In this document: piece by piece, positions 1 to 8,131 of the stretch
Layout of the letters: each line of letters starts with the position of its first letter
Numbering within the stretch: the stretch's first letter is position 1
Assembly (NCBI RefSeq): GCF_001528665.1
Contig: NZ_BBYJ01000032.1
Coordinates: 1 to 64,000, forward strand
DNA: 64,000 nt
Reading direction: 5' to 3'
DNA from: Microtetraspora malaysiensis
Lineage (GTDB): Bacteria > Actinomycetota > Actinomycetes > Streptosporangiales > Streptosporangiaceae
Translations under genes and position numbers: made by a program
Notes under the pieces: generated by a model
What the model was told of the DNA's origin: nothing
Databases searched by the model: none
The model's input: the letters and a program-made list of their open reading frames with translations, nothing else

Positions 1-33
1 CAGCCCGGCGTCGTGGCCGGTGAAACCGCTTGT

Positions 34-48
34 CTGAATGTCATTCAT
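34..48. promoter_or_regulatory. Operator copy 1 of a 15-bp palindrome
   Basis: CTGAATG-T-CATTCAT differs from a perfect inverted repeat only at the last base. The same element recurs at 234-248 and 2606-2620. It lies about 245 bp before the first gene, so it may serve a gene to the left of the window, possibly a divergent regulator. The sequence recalls TGAATG/CATTCA operators of TetR-type acyl-CoA-responsive repressors such as Bacillus FadR. The assignment to a regulator class is inference. Confidence 0.5.
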
Positions 49-198
49 TGCCGTCAAGAGGCACCGGTGACCCACGTGTCGGTCCGCCACCGGTGCTCCC
101 GCTCGGCATTGAAGAAGCTAAACACGCTGTTCGAGGGGCGGTCAACCGTCGCAGGTCGTACGCCGCCGGGTTGCGGGAATGTAACGCACACGTGTCCG

Positions 199-228
199 TT
201 GACGCCTTTCTTGGCCCCGTGCTAGACA
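199..228 (+). promoter_or_regulatory. Likely promoter of the acyl-CoA dehydrogenase operon
   Basis: TTGACG (199-204) lies 18 nt before TAGACA (223-228). The predicted transcription start is near 235, inside the palindrome at 234-248, so a bound repressor would block initiation. The -10 match is moderate. Positions 49-198 show no gene. Confidence 0.4.
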
Positions 229-233
229 TCGTC

Positions 234-248
234 CTGAATGACATTCAG
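234..248. promoter_or_regulatory. Operator copy 2, perfect 15-bp palindrome
   Basis: CTGAATG-A-CATTCAG is a perfect inverted repeat around a central A. It sits just downstream of the predicted -10 and 44 bp before the chosen start codon of the first acyl-CoA dehydrogenase. It is the best-conserved of three copies and likely the main control site of the operon. Confidence 0.65.
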
Positions 249-292
249 TCATGTGCCGCCCCTGGAACGGCAGGGGCTTGGGAGGTGCAGTA

Positions 293-1339
293 GTGCTCGC
301 TCTACTCAGTGACGAGCAGCAGATGCTCAAAGAGGTGGCCGCCCAGCTCGCCGGTTCCGCCGGTCCGGCGAATCCCGGCGACCTCCGTACCCTCGACCGG
401 GACGCGGCCTGGCGGTCCCTGGCCCAGTCCGGCCTGCTGGCCCTGCGTACCAGGGACGATGGGCGTCCGGCCGGGTCAGGGGTTGAGGTCGCGGTGGTGG
501 CCGAGGCTCTGGGCGCGGGCTTGGTCCCGGTGCCCTATCTCGGCTCGGCCGTGCTGGCCACCGAACTACTCGCCCTGGCCGGCGCGCACGACGAGGCCGA
601 AGCCCTCGCCGAGGGCACGGCCCGCACCGGCGTCCTGCTCGACCGCGACCTGTCCGCGCTCGCGGTGCTGCCCGGTGACCAGACCGTGTACGGCTGGGAC
701 GTGGACGGGGCCGCCGACGCGCTGGCGCTGACCGCCGTGCCCGGCGGCCACCAGGTGGTACGTGTCTCCCTGGCGACCGGGTTCACCGCCGCGAACGGAG
801 CCGACCTCACCCGGACGCTGCTCCGCTCCGACGGCCCGATCGACGCCGCCGCGCTCACCCCCGTCGGCGGCCCGCTGTCGGACGAGCACCTACGGCGCTG
901 GGAGGCCCTGGCGCTCACCGCGCTCAGCGCCGACACGGTCGGCGTCATGCGCTCCGCCGTAGCCAGGGCCGTCGCCTACACCAAGGAACGGGTGCAGTAC
1001 GGCGTGCTCATCGGCTCCTTCCAGGCGGTTCAGCACATGTGCGCCGAGGCGTACGTCCAGGCGGAGGCGGCGGCGAGCGCCGTGAACTACGCGGCATGGG
1101 CGGTGGACGAGCTGGACCCGGACGAGGCGCTGCTGGCCGCCCGTACTGCGAAGGTGCAGTGCGCGACCGTGGCCCGCGAGGTGACCGAGACCGTCATGCA
1201 GGTGTTCGGCGGCATCGGCCAGACGTACGAGCACATCGCGCACGTCCACACCCGGCGGGCGCTGACCGACCGCCAGGTCCTCGGTGACGAGGGCGTCCAT
1301 CTGCTGCGCATCGCCGACGTCCGACTGACGGGAGAGTGA
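293..1339 (+). CDS. Acyl-CoA dehydrogenase, small (beta-like) subunit
   Basis: FadE-type flavoprotein fold, 348 residues from GTG 293. That start is preceded by GGAGGTG at 281-287; an in-frame ATG at 251 directly abuts the operator and has no ribosome site, so I rejected it. The C-terminal half carries acyl-CoA dehydrogenase motifs: an R-x-Q-Y-G-x-x-I-x-x-F-Q stretch and a GGIGQTYEH block. The usual YEG catalytic glutamate motif near the C-terminus is absent. It overlaps the start region of a second dehydrogenase. Pairs like this form alpha2beta2 enzymes in actinobacterial steroid side-chain degradation (FadE26/27, FadE28/29), so I infer that this is the non-catalytic partner. The substrate is unknown. 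Confidence 0.85.
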   Translation: MLALLSDEQQMLKEVAAQLAGSAGPANPGDLRTLDRDAAWRSLAQSGLLALRTRDDGRPAGSGVEVAVVAEALGAGLVPVPYLGSAVLATELLALAGAHDEAEALAEGTARTGVLLDRDLSALAVLPGDQTVYGWDVDGAADALALTAVPGGHQVVRVSLATGFTAANGADLTRTLLRSDGPIDAAALTPVGGPLSDEHLRRWEALALTALSADTVGVMRSAVARAVAYTKERVQYGVLIGSFQAVQHMCAEAYVQAEAAASAVNYAAWAVDELDPDEALLAARTAKVQCATVAREVTETVMQVFGGIGQTYEHIAHVHTRRALTDRQVLGDEGVHLLRIADVRLTGE

Positions 1340-1341
1340 CC

Positions 1342-2469
1342 ATGGACTACCGCGACACTGCGGAGGAGGCGGAGTTCCGTGCCTCCCTGCGCGAGTGGCT
1401 GAGCACCACCATCCCGGCCGGCTGGGACAAGATCGAGGACGAGGACGAGGCCGTGCGGCTCCGCAAGGAGTGGCACCGCACCCTCTACCGGGCCGGATAC
1501 ATGGGCCTGAGCTGGCCGGAGGAGTACGGCGGCCGGGGACTGAGCCCGGTCTACGACGGCATCCTCAACGAGGAGTGCGGCAACCTGAACGCCCCGCCGC
1601 TGCCCTCCGTCGGCTACATCGGCCGGGCCATCTTCATGTACGCGGGCGAGGAGCAGAAGCGGCGCTTCCTGCCGCCACTGCTGTCCGGTGAGGTGAGCTG
1701 GTGCCAGGGTTTCAGCGAGCCGGAAGCCGGGTCGGACCTGGCGTCGTTGCGCACCACCGCCCGGCTCGACGACGACCACTACGTGGTCAACGGGCAGAAG
1801 ATGTGGACCAGCGGCGGCCAGTACGCCGACTGGTGCCTGCTGCTGGCCAGGACCGACCCGGACGCCCCCAAGCACAAGGGCATCTCGGCCTTCCTGGTGT
1901 CGATGACCGAGCCCGGTGTCACCTGCCGGCCCATCGTGATCGCCAGCGGTGAGGCGGAGACCGCCGAGGTGTTCTGGGACGACGTGCGCATCCCGGTGGA
2001 CCAGCGGCTCGGCGCGCCGGGCGAGGGCTGGCGGATCGCGATGACCACGGTCACCTACGAGCGCGGCCCGGCCGACATCGGCTTCATCGCGAACTACCGG
2101 CGCACGCTGCGCAAGGTCGAGGCGCTGGCCGCCGAGCGGGGGCTGCTCGACCTGCCGGAGACCCGAAAGGCGCTGGCCCGCGCGTACGTGCGGGGTGAGG
2201 TGCTGCGGCTCAACTGCATGGAGCAGCTTTCCATGCGTGTCTCGGGACGGCCGCCGGGCCCGGAGGGCTCCGTCGCCAAGCTGCTGTGGGCCGACGCCGA
2301 GCAGTCGTTGCAGCACCTGGCGATGGACATCCTCGGTGCCGACGAGATGACCGGCGTCGCCGACGGCTGGCTCAGTTCCTACTTCACGTCCCGCCCCGTC
2401 AGCGTGTACGGCGGGTCGGCGCAGATCCAGAAGAACATCATCGCCCGCATGCTCGACATGCCCCGCTGA
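1342..2469 (+). CDS. Acyl-CoA dehydrogenase, large (alpha-like) subunit
   Basis: A 375-residue flavoprotein that oxidises an acyl-CoA to the 2-enoyl-CoA and passes electrons to ETF. Visible motifs are the substrate/FAD segment QGFSEPEAGSDLAS (around residues 120-134), the KMWTSG stretch, and a C-terminal YGGSAQIQKNIIA block. Glycine replaces the glutamate of the usual YEG base, as in FadE proteins that place the base elsewhere. ATG 1342 is preferred over GTG 1336 because GGGAGAG lies 6-7 nt upstream of it. It follows the smaller dehydrogenase immediately, supporting a heteromeric enzyme. The ETF genes at 15371-17116 would accept its electrons. Confidence 0.92.
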   Translation: MDYRDTAEEAEFRASLREWLSTTIPAGWDKIEDEDEAVRLRKEWHRTLYRAGYMGLSWPEEYGGRGLSPVYDGILNEECGNLNAPPLPSVGYIGRAIFMYAGEEQKRRFLPPLLSGEVSWCQGFSEPEAGSDLASLRTTARLDDDHYVVNGQKMWTSGGQYADWCLLLARTDPDAPKHKGISAFLVSMTEPGVTCRPIVIASGEAETAEVFWDDVRIPVDQRLGAPGEGWRIAMTTVTYERGPADIGFIANYRRTLRKVEALAAERGLLDLPETRKALARAYVRGEVLRLNCMEQLSMRVSGRPPGPEGSVAKLLWADAEQSLQHLAMDILGADEMTGVADGWLSSYFTSRPVSVYGGSAQIQKNIIARMLDMPR

Positions 2470-2605
2470 TCCGTCCGGAGTCCCGCCCCGGCGACGTCGG
2501 CGGCCGCATCGCTGTGATCTTCCGGTGGCCGGTGACACAGGCCCGGCCACCCCTGACATCCCCCAGACACGGTGCCGCTTCGCGGGCACACGTGTCCTCA
2601 CCCTC

Positions 2606-2620
2606 CTGAACATCATTCAG
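2606..2620. promoter_or_regulatory. Operator copy 3, before the transporter genes
   Basis: CTGAACA-T-CATTCAG keeps the CTGAA...TTCAG arms with two mismatched inner positions. It lies 28 bp before the ATG of the binding-protein gene. This suggests a second start point of transcription under the same repressor as the acyl-CoA dehydrogenase genes. No convincing -35/-10 pair is visible here. Confidence 0.5.
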
Positions 2621-2647
2621 TCGCATTGCTCGGCTGAGGAGGCCGCT

Positions 2648-3889
2648 ATGAGATCACGCCACATCCGTCTTTCCGCGATTTCGCTCAGTGCGCTGCTCGC
2701 GCTCACCCTGTCCGCGTGCGGCGCGTCCGGGAGTGACGGCGCGTCCGGCGACGACGCGGACAAGCCCTTCATCGTCTACTTCACCGGGGACTACTCCGGG
2801 GCGGTCTCCACCAACAACGCGAGCCTGGACGCGGGTATCAAGATCGCCGCCGAGGAGTTCAACGCCGCCGGGGGGATCAACGGCCGCAAGATCGTCGTCG
2901 AGACGGCCAACGACCAGAACGACCCGACCAAGGCGGTCAGCCTGCTCCAGCAGCGGCTCTCCTCCGGCAGCAAGCCCGACCTCGTCTATCCCGGCGGCTC
3001 CAGCGCGGTCTCGTTGTCGCTGCTGCCCATCCTGAGCAGGCAGAAGATCCTGTCCGTCGGTGGCACCGTGAGCACCCTGCTCAACGACCCGGCCAAGTTC
3101 CCCTACCACTTCGGGATCTCCTCGCCCGGTAAGGACTACGCGCCCGCGCTGATCAGCGAGGCGAAGGCCAAGGGCTACAAGAAGATCGCGATGCTGTACT
3201 CCAACGACGCCACCGGGCAGAGTTCGGCCGAGATCTACAAGGAGGCCGTCGAAGGCGCGGGCATGCAGTTCGTCGAGGCCCGCTACGAGGCCACCGCGCT
3301 CGACATGACCTCCCAGCTCAGCCAGCTCCGCGCGCAGGACCCCGACGCCCTCATCCTCAACGGGTACGGCGCAGCCGCCCTGTACGTGATGCGCAGCCGA
3401 GCCCAGATCGGCTGGGACGTCCCGTCGTACTGCGACCAGCTCGCCTCCGGCTTCCCGTACATGAAGAACCTGGACGCCGGGCAGTTGAAGAACATCAATG
3501 TGGTGGTCTCCACCGCGACCCTGGCCTCCACCGAGCCCCACCCGGGTCTCGCCGGCTTCATCGAGAAGATCAAGAAGGGCCCGGCGGCCGACGGGATCGC
3601 CAGCACCGGCGTGGGCCTGTACACCACGGGACACGACGCGCTCGCGCTCGTCGTCTACGCGGCGCAGCAGGCCAAGTCCACCGACTCCGACAAGGTCAAG
3701 GCCGAACTGGAGAAGCTGCCCCAGCCCACCGGCGCCCCCCTGTGGTACTCCGGCGGACCGGCGGGACAGTACGTGCAGTACGCCTACACGGCGCAGGACC
3801 ACTTCCCGACCGCGAGCGAGGAGACCTTCCAATACGTCGCGCCCGGCGTGTTCGACGGCGACGGTTTCTACGCCTCCGGCAAGGCGTGA
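2648..3889 (+). CDS. Liv-type ABC transporter substrate-binding lipoprotein
   Basis: A 413-residue Peripla_BP_6 type binding protein. The N-terminus has positive residues, a hydrophobic stretch and the lipobox LSAC (Cys around residue 23), so it should be lipid-anchored outside the membrane. The mature part begins KPFIVYFTGDYSG and contains FNAAGGINGRKI, both typical of branched-chain amino acid or aromatic acid binding proteins. ATG 2648 follows GAGGAGG at 2636-2642; the longer in-frame extension upstream is rejected. It heads the permease and ATPase genes. Because the neighbours are beta-oxidation enzymes, the ligand is more likely an organic acid than an amino acid; that is inference. Confidence 0.92.
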   Translation: MRSRHIRLSAISLSALLALTLSACGASGSDGASGDDADKPFIVYFTGDYSGAVSTNNASLDAGIKIAAEEFNAAGGINGRKIVVETANDQNDPTKAVSLLQQRLSSGSKPDLVYPGGSSAVSLSLLPILSRQKILSVGGTVSTLLNDPAKFPYHFGISSPGKDYAPALISEAKAKGYKKIAMLYSNDATGQSSAEIYKEAVEGAGMQFVEARYEATALDMTSQLSQLRAQDPDALILNGYGAAALYVMRSRAQIGWDVPSYCDQLASGFPYMKNLDAGQLKNINVVVSTATLASTEPHPGLAGFIEKIKKGPAADGIASTGVGLYTTGHDALALVVYAAQQAKSTDSDKVKAELEKLPQPTGAPLWYSGGPAGQYVQYAYTAQDHFPTASEETFQYVAPGVFDGDGFYASGKA

Positions 3890-3896
3890 GGTCCCG

Positions 3897-4763
3897 ATGA
3901 CGACGGTCTGGGCCGGACTGGCGACCGGCGCGATCTACTCCCTGATCGCGATCGGGTACAACATCGTGCTGCTCGCCTCCGGGACGTTCAACTTCGCCCA
4001 CGCGCAACTCCTGATGGTGGGAACGTTCCTCGCCTACACGGGGGCGGTCACCTTCGGGCTGCCCGTGCTGCCGACCGTGCTGCTGGCCGCCGCCGGGGTG
4101 GCGGTCATCGCCCTCGTGGAGGAGCGCGTCGCCATCCGGCCGCTGCTCGGCCGCACCGACAGCCACGGCACGCTGATCACCACGGTCGGAGCGGCCACCA
4201 TCCTCGACGGCCTGGCCGCCGCCATCTGGGGCAGGCAACCGCTGACCGTGCCCCCGGTCCTGCCGGACGAGCCGCTCACCCTGCTCGGCGGCACCGTACG
4301 GCCGGTGGACCTGGCGCTCATCGGGTTCACCCTGGTCGTCGGCGTCGGCCTGCACCTGTGGTCCCGGCACACGCTGACCGGCCTGGCGTCCCTGGCCTCC
4401 GCTGAGGACAGGGACGCCGCCTCGGCCCGCGGCATCAACGTGCGGCTGCTCGGCGTCGGCGCGTTCGCCGTCGCCGGGGCCGTGGCCGGCGTGTTCGGGC
4501 TGCTGGTCGGGGCACGCACGTACGCCGTCTTCGACCTCGGCCACTCCCTGGCGCTGTTCGGGTTCGTGGCTATCGCGATCGGCGGCTCCGGCAGCCAGCT
4601 CGGCGGGCTGATCGGAGGTTTCGCCACCGGACTCGTCTACGCGTTCGCCGCCAGGTACATCGGCGCGGCGTACCCGCAGATCGTCGTCTTCGGGGTGTTC
4701 CTCCTCATCCTGTTCCTGCGACCGCGCGGGCTCTTCGGTGCCGCGCTCGAACGGCGGGTGTAG
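3897..4763 (+). CDS. Branched-chain-type ABC transporter permease (LivH family)
   Basis: A 288-residue integral membrane protein with about eight hydrophobic segments. The N-terminal GAIYSLIAIGYNIVLLASG followed by FNFAHAQLLMVG is the LivH family hallmark. ATG 3897 lies 7 nt after the binding-protein stop codon. The longer reading frame to the left overlaps that gene and is an artefact. It forms the membrane channel with the LivM half of the next gene. Confidence 0.93.
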   Translation: MTTVWAGLATGAIYSLIAIGYNIVLLASGTFNFAHAQLLMVGTFLAYTGAVTFGLPVLPTVLLAAAGVAVIALVEERVAIRPLLGRTDSHGTLITTVGAATILDGLAAAIWGRQPLTVPPVLPDEPLTLLGGTVRPVDLALIGFTLVVGVGLHLWSRHTLTGLASLASAEDRDAASARGINVRLLGVGAFAVAGAVAGVFGLLVGARTYAVFDLGHSLALFGFVAIAIGGSGSQLGGLIGGFATGLVYAFAARYIGAAYPQIVVFGVFLLILFLRPRGLFGAALERRV

Positions 4764-4765
4764 CC

Positions 4766-6616
4766 ATGAACGCACTCATCCACCGGTTCCGCCCGCTGGG
4801 CGTGCTCCTCGTGCTGGTCCTGCTGCTGATCGCGCCCACGGTCGGCCTGCTCGACGGCTACTGGTCCCGTACGGTCATGCTGATCGCGATCCTCAGCCTG
4901 CTGGTCAGCGGCCTGAACGTGGTCCTCGGCTACGCGGGGGAGCTGGCCATGGGCCAGGTCGCCCTGTACGCCGTGGGCGCCTACGTCGCCGGATACCTCG
5001 GGGTCGAGTTCGGCCTGACGAACGTGCTGGTCGCCCTGCTCGCCGCCATGCTGGCCGCGGTCGTGGTCGGGCTGATCACCGGCATTCCCGGGTTGCGGCT
5101 CGGCGGCTGGTCGCTGGCCATGGTGACCTTCTTCCTGGTCACGCTGGTGCCGAACCTGGTGGACGTCTTCTCCGACGTCACCGGCGGCACGCTCGGCATG
5201 GCCACCGCCGTACCGACCCTGTTCGGCATGGAGATCGTCGGCGATCGGCTGTACTGGCTGGTCATCCTGGTCGTGATCGCCTGGTTCACGGTCGCCCGCA
5301 ACCTGCTGCTGTCCCGGCACGGCAACATGTTCCTCGTCCTTCGGCAGAGCCCGATCCTCGCCTCCGTGCTCGGCGTCTCGGTGTACCGGCTCAAGCTGCT
5401 GGTCTACGTCGTCGGCGCGATCCCGGCGGCGCTGGCCGGCGCGCTGTTCTCCATGCTGGACGGGTTCATCGCGCCCGACACCTTCACCTTCGCGCTGGCG
5501 CTCAGTGTGCTCGCCGCATCCGTCGTCGGCGGCGCGACCTCCGTGTACGGCGCCATCGCGGGCGCGGCGGTGATGCAGCTCGGCCAGCAGACCTTCACCC
5601 AGTTCCAGACCTGGCAGCTCGTCATCTACGGTGCCTTCCTGCTGATCGCCGGGATCGCCTTCAACCGGGGGCTGGTCGGGCTCTTCCAGGACGGGCTGGC
5701 CGCAGCGCGCCGCAGGGGATGGTTGCCCGCCCGCCCGGCCACGGCCGCCATACCACCCGGCGGGGACGGACCGGTGGAGACCCGGCTGGAACCGCTGGAC
5801 GGCGTGGTCCTGCGCACCGAGGGACTGAGCAAGTCCTTCGGCGGCAACCGGGCGCTCGACGACGTCACCGTCGAGGCCCACCCCGGCGAGGTCACCGCGC
5901 TCATCGGTCCCAACGGGTCGGGCAAGACCACCCTGCTCAACCTGATCTGCGGCCTGTACAAGCCCTCCGGCGGCCGGTTGCTGCTCGGCGACCAGCAGAT
6001 CGGCGGGCAGCCGACGTACCGGATCGCCCGGCACGGCGTCGCCCGTACCTTCCAGACGCCGCTCATCCCCAAGGACATGACCACGCTCGCCTTCGTCGCG
6101 ACCGGCAGGTACATGAACCACAAGGTCGGCATCCTGCCCGCGATCCTGCGGCTGCCGACGTTCCGCCGGGGGTACACGGCCGACGACGAGCGGGCCATGG
6201 CGCTGCTGCGGCTGGTCGGCATCGCCGACGTCGCGGGCAAGCAGGTGGACTCCCTGGCCCTGGGCACCCGGCGGCTGGTCGAGGTGGCCCGCTCGCTCGC
6301 CTCAGGGGCACGGGTCTTCCTCTTCGACGAGGTCGGGTCCGGCCTGGACGAGAGCGACCTCGCCGTGCTCGAACGGGCGATCGGCATGATCCGTGAGGCC
6401 GGAGGCACCGTGATCCTCGTCGAGCACAACTTTCCGCTGGTGCTCAAGCTGGCCGACCGGATCCACGTGCTCAGCCAGGGCAGGCTGCTCGCCTCCGGCA
6501 CCCCGGCCGAGATCCAGGCCGACCGCAGGGTCCTCGCCGAGTACACCGGCGCGACCGACCTGCCCGAGGAGCCGGACGACGCGCACACCCCCGCGACGCC
6601 GAAGGGAGCCAACTGA
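4766..6616 (+). CDS. Fused LivM permease and LivG ATPase
   Basis: One 616-residue protein joins two subunits that are usually separate. Residues about 1-325 are a LivM permease with many hydrophobic helices (GYAGELAMGQVALYAVGAY is typical). After a linker, residues about 345-600 form an ATP-binding domain with Walker A GPNGSGKTT near residue 381, Q-loop RTFQTP, Walker B FLFDE and the H-loop VEHN. The ABC signature is poor: SLALGTRR stands where LSxGQ-type residues are expected. The ATG is 2 nt after the LivH stop; the stop overlaps the LivF start as TGATG. The partner ATPase LivF has a normal signature, so the importer may have one weak ATP site. Confidence 0.93.
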   Translation: MNALIHRFRPLGVLLVLVLLLIAPTVGLLDGYWSRTVMLIAILSLLVSGLNVVLGYAGELAMGQVALYAVGAYVAGYLGVEFGLTNVLVALLAAMLAAVVVGLITGIPGLRLGGWSLAMVTFFLVTLVPNLVDVFSDVTGGTLGMATAVPTLFGMEIVGDRLYWLVILVVIAWFTVARNLLLSRHGNMFLVLRQSPILASVLGVSVYRLKLLVYVVGAIPAALAGALFSMLDGFIAPDTFTFALALSVLAASVVGGATSVYGAIAGAAVMQLGQQTFTQFQTWQLVIYGAFLLIAGIAFNRGLVGLFQDGLAAARRRGWLPARPATAAIPPGGDGPVETRLEPLDGVVLRTEGLSKSFGGNRALDDVTVEAHPGEVTALIGPNGSGKTTLLNLICGLYKPSGGRLLLGDQQIGGQPTYRIARHGVARTFQTPLIPKDMTTLAFVATGRYMNHKVGILPAILRLPTFRRGYTADDERAMALLRLVGIADVAGKQVDSLALGTRRLVEVARSLASGARVFLFDEVGSGLDESDLAVLERAIGMIREAGGTVILVEHNFPLVLKLADRIHVLSQGRLLASGTPAEIQADRRVLAEYTGATDLPEEPDDAHTPATPKGAN

Positions 6617-7368
6617 TGTTGTCCGTCACCGGAGTCACCGGCGGATACGGCGACCTGCGCGTTCTGTGGGACGTGGAGGTGACCGTACGGCCCGGACGGA
6701 TCACCGTCGTGCTCGGCCGCAACGGCGCGGGGAAGACCTCGCTGCTGTCGGCCGTCGCGGGCCTGCTGCCCACCGTGAGCCAGGGCAGGATCGAGCTGGA
6801 CGGCCAGGACCTGGCCGCCGCCCCCGCGCACCGCAGGGTGCGGTCCGGGCTGGCCCTCGTTCAGGAGAACAAGCGGGTCTTCCGCGCCAGGACCGTCGAG
6901 GAGAACCTGCTCCTCGGCGGCTACACCCTCGGCGGGTTCGGCCTGCGCCGCGGCGCCCGCCGGGCGGCCCTGGAACAGGCGTACGAGCGCTTCCCCGTCC
7001 TGCGGGAGCGGCGGCGCGCCCCGGCGGGCAGCCTGTCCGGCGGCCAGCAGCAGATGCTCGCCATCGGCCAGGCGCTGATGCCGGGGCCCAAGCTGCTGAT
7101 GCTCGACGAACCCTCCGCCGGGCTCGCCCCCTCCATCGTCAACGAGGTCCTCACGATGGTGGCCGCGCTGCGCGACCAGGAGGGGTTGTCGATCCTCCTC
7201 GTCGAACAGCGGATCGAGCACGCCCTGGAGATCGCCGACGACGTCGCGGTCATGGAGAACGGACGCATCATCACCGCCGGTCCCAAGTCCGCCTTCGACG
7301 ACGGCGCGGTGATCCGTGAGGTGTATCTGGGCCGGTCCGGCGAAGAGCTGGCCCCCGGCAACCACTGA
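6616..7368 (+). CDS. Branched-chain-type ABC transporter ATPase (LivF family)
   Basis: A 250-residue cytoplasmic ATPase. It has Walker A GRNGAGKTS, signature LSGGQQQM, Walker B LLMLDEPSAGL and the switch histidine region replaced by VEQR, as is normal in LivF. It overlaps the fused LivM-LivG gene by one base. It completes a four-gene importer with one binding protein, two permease domains and two ATPase domains. Confidence 0.94.
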   Translation: MLSVTGVTGGYGDLRVLWDVEVTVRPGRITVVLGRNGAGKTSLLSAVAGLLPTVSQGRIELDGQDLAAAPAHRRVRSGLALVQENKRVFRARTVEENLLLGGYTLGGFGLRRGARRAALEQAYERFPVLRERRRAPAGSLSGGQQQMLAIGQALMPGPKLLMLDEPSAGLAPSIVNEVLTMVAALRDQEGLSILLVEQRIEHALEIADDVAVMENGRIITAGPKSAFDDGAVIREVYLGRSGEELAPGNH

Positions 7369-7382
7369 AAGGAATGAACCCC

Positions 7383-8129
7383 ATGCGTTTGAAGGACAGG
7401 GTCGCCGTGGTGACCGGCGCCGCGCAGGGCATCGGCCGTGCCGTCGCCGAGCTGTACGCCAGGGAGGGCGCGCGGGTCGCGGTCGTGGACGTGCAGGCCG
7501 AGGCCGCGGAGAAGGTCGCCGCGGGCATCCGCGAGTCCGGCGGCGACGCCGTCGCGGTCGTGTGCGACGTGTCGGACCGGGCGGCGGTGAACGAGGCCGC
7601 CGCCACGGTCAAGGAGACGTACGGCCCGATCGACATCCTGGTGAACAACGCGGGGGTGACCCGCCCGGCGATGGTGCACAAGATGACCGAGGAGCAGTGG
7701 GAGACCGTGCTGGCGGTCCACCTGCACGGCTCGTTCTACTGGTTGCAGGCCGTGGTCCACGACATGATCGAACGGGAGACCGGCCGGATCATCTTCACCT
7801 CCTCCTCCACGGCGCAGAACGGCTCGATCGGCCAGATCAACTACGCCGCCGCCAAGTCCGGCATGCTCGGCATGGTCCGTACCGCCGCCCGCGAGCTGGG
7901 CCGCTACAACATCCTGGTCAACGCGGTCGCCCCGGCCGCGGCGACCGAGATGACGCTCAAGGTGCGGACCGACCCGCGCTTCGCTGACGCGGTCAAGCGG
8001 CTGCCGCTGCGCCGCCACGCCGAACCGGAGGAGATCGCGCCGACCTTCGTCTACCTGGCCTGCGCCGAGTCCGGCTACATGACGGGCCAGGTGCTCTCGG
8101 TGGACGGCGGCGGGATGATGGTGCGTTGA
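7383..8129 (+). CDS. SDR family oxidoreductase (FabG-like)
   Basis: A 248-residue classical short-chain dehydrogenase/reductase. It shows the TGAAQGIG nucleotide-binding motif, NNAG, the catalytic Ser in TSSSTA and Tyr-x3-Lys in YAAAK. The C-terminal SVDGGGMM is typical of FabG-like enzymes. GAAAGGA at 7367-7373 is 9 nt before ATG 7383 but directly touches the alternative ATG 7374, so 7383 is chosen. In this operon it most likely oxidises a hydroxyacyl-CoA or a ring alcohol; the substrate is inferred only from context. Confidence 0.9.
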   Translation: MRLKDRVAVVTGAAQGIGRAVAELYAREGARVAVVDVQAEAAEKVAAGIRESGGDAVAVVCDVSDRAAVNEAAATVKETYGPIDILVNNAGVTRPAMVHKMTEEQWETVLAVHLHGSFYWLQAVVHDMIERETGRIIFTSSSTAQNGSIGQINYAAAKSGMLGMVRTAARELGRYNILVNAVAPAAATEMTLKVRTDPRFADAVKRLPLRRHAEPEEIAPTFVYLACAESGYMTGQVLSVDGGGMMVR

Positions 8130-8131
8130 CG

